Shown: one piece after another, positions 6,102-6,866 of the stretch
Layout: every line of letters begins with the position of its first letter
Numbering within the stretch: the first letter of the stretch is position 1
NCBI GenBank assembly: GCA_025057735.1
Contig: JANWUU010000412.1
Span: forward strand, 1 to 6,866
DNA length: 6,866 nt
Origin: Burkholderiaceae bacterium
GTDB lineage: Bacteria > Pseudomonadota > Gammaproteobacteria > Burkholderiales > Burkholderiaceae
Direction of reading: 5' to 3'
Notes under the pieces: generated by a model
Told to the model about the DNA's origin: nothing
Seen by the model: only the letters and a program-made list of their open reading frames with translations
Database searches by the model: none
Program-made: the position numbers and the translations under genes

Positions 6102-6866
6102 ATGAACATGAACCGCATCTTCGGCACGCTGATCGCGCTCGTGGTCGCGGCGGTCATCTTCCGTGCCTGCGCTTTCATCGTCGACCAGCGGCAATACGGG
6201 CTGGTGTTCGCGTTCGGGCAGTTGCGCGAGGTCATCACCGAACCGGGGCTGAATTTCAAGCTGCCGCCGCCGTTCCAGAACGTCGTCTATCTGGAGAAGC
6301 GCATCCTGACGATCGACACACCGCAGCAGGACCGCGTGCAGACGTCGGAGAAGAAAAACCTGCTGATCGATTCGTTCGTCAAGTGGCGCATCGCCGATCC
6401 ACGCCGGTATTGGGTCAGCTTCACCGGCAGCGAGCGCGCCGCGCAGGAGCGCATTTCCTCGCTGGTGCGCGACGCGCTGAACCAGGCGGTGAACCGCCGC
6501 ACCGTCAACGACATCACGTCGCGCGAGCGCGACCGCGCCATGGAGGAGATCCGCGTGGCGGTGCAGGAACGGGTCAAGGACGTCGGCGTGGAGATCGTCG
6601 ACGTGCGCCTGAAGCGGGTCGATTTCGTGCCGGAGATCAACACCGACGTCTTCCGCCGCATGGCCTCGGAGCGGCAGCGGGTCGCCACCGAACAGCGCTC
6701 GATCGGCGCGGCCGAGGGCGAGAAGATCCGCGCCGACGCCGACCGCCAGCGCGAGGTGCTGCTGGCGGAGGCGTATCGCGAGGCGCAGCGCATCAAGGGC
6801 GAGGGCGACGCCAAGGCGGCGGCGATCTATGCCGCGGCCTTCAGCCAGAACCCGGAGTTCTTCAAC
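6102..6866 (+). CDS. hflC: HflC, FtsH protease modulator subunit (3' end outside window)
   Basis: HflC is the partner of HflK in the FtsH-associated membrane complex. The first 255 residues are present, with no stop before the window ends. A short cytoplasmic start (MNMNRIFG) leads into one membrane helix (about 6-26). The SPFH domain follows (VDQRQYGLVFAFGQL, 27-41; KRVDFVPE, 171-178), and then a charged helical stretch (about 185-240) with EGEKIRADADR and GEGDAKAA (233-240). The last residues, AFSQNPEFFN, match the family motif just before its C-terminal part, so I estimate 30-50 residues are missing. AAGG (6091-6094), overlapping the hflK stop, lies 7 nt before the ATG at 6102. A second ATG at 6108 is possible. 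Close spacing to hflK supports co-translation of the two partner subunits. Confidence 0.97.
   Translation, partial: MNMNRIFGTLIALVVAAVIFRACAFIVDQRQYGLVFAFGQLREVITEPGLNFKLPPPFQNVVYLEKRILTIDTPQQDRVQTSEKKNLLIDSFVKWRIADPRRYWVSFTGSERAAQERISSLVRDALNQAVNRRTVNDITSRERDRAMEEIRVAVQERVKDVGVEIVDVRLKRVDFVPEINTDVFRRMASERQRVATEQRSIGAAEGEKIRADADRQREVLLAEAYREAQRIKGEGDAKAAAIYAAAFSQNPEFFN

Noticed and set aside
3552..6194. A very long open frame (880 codons) on the minus strand across the end of hfq, hflX and hflK
   Set aside because: It is the mirror of genes with strong GC bias at the third codon position, which removes stops on the opposite strand. Its translation is rich in Arg, His and Gln with no recognisable domain, and the + strand genes are certain.
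1..6866. A novel defence, mobile or biosynthetic system
   Set aside because: Every gene is assigned to a known housekeeping family in a known order, and no extra gene, repeat array or composition break leaves room for such a system.

Overview
The window is a GC-rich, densely packed housekeeping cluster. All genes lie on the + strand, in the order hisS (3' end only), yfgM, bamB, der, hfq, hflX, hflK, hflC (5' part only). This order, with hfq directly after der and no miaA between them, is typical of Betaproteobacteria. In Gammaproteobacteria such as E. coli, hfq instead follows miaA. The Hfq sequence (start [10 protein letters not shown], rim residues RKEH, FDQY) and the NKAE G4 motif in the first G domain of Der also fit Betaproteobacteria. 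I cannot place the organism below class from this sequence.

Layout: bases 1-95 are the end of histidyl-tRNA synthetase. From 104 to 3240 three genes follow with gaps of 8, 12 and 20 bp: yfgM (membrane-anchored TPR protein, ancillary to the Sec translocon), bamB (outer-membrane lipoprotein of the BAM complex) and der (double-GTPase for 50S assembly). This looks like one operon joining protein export, outer-membrane assembly and ribosome biogenesis. A 147-bp gap (3241-3387) is the only sizeable non-coding stretch. It holds a candidate promoter and a strong GC hairpin ahead of hfq. Then come hfq (3388-3621), hflX (overlapping the hfq stop), hflK after a 51-bp gap, and hflC 9 bp after hflK, cut by the window end. 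HflK and HflC form the membrane complex that modulates the FtsH protease, and HflX is a ribosome-splitting GTPase.

I found no mobile element, CRISPR array, tRNA, rRNA or accessory system, and I do not think the window holds a new system. The points worth a second look are small. hflX has no usable ATG, GTG or TTG start and seems to begin at a CTG overlapping the hfq stop. A 7-codon mini-ORF sits exactly between bamB and der. The hfq leader has a long GC hairpin. Hfq has a very short C-terminal tail. BamB has a cysteine pair placed for a cross-strand disulfide. An extended -10-like element lies in hflX upstream of hflK.
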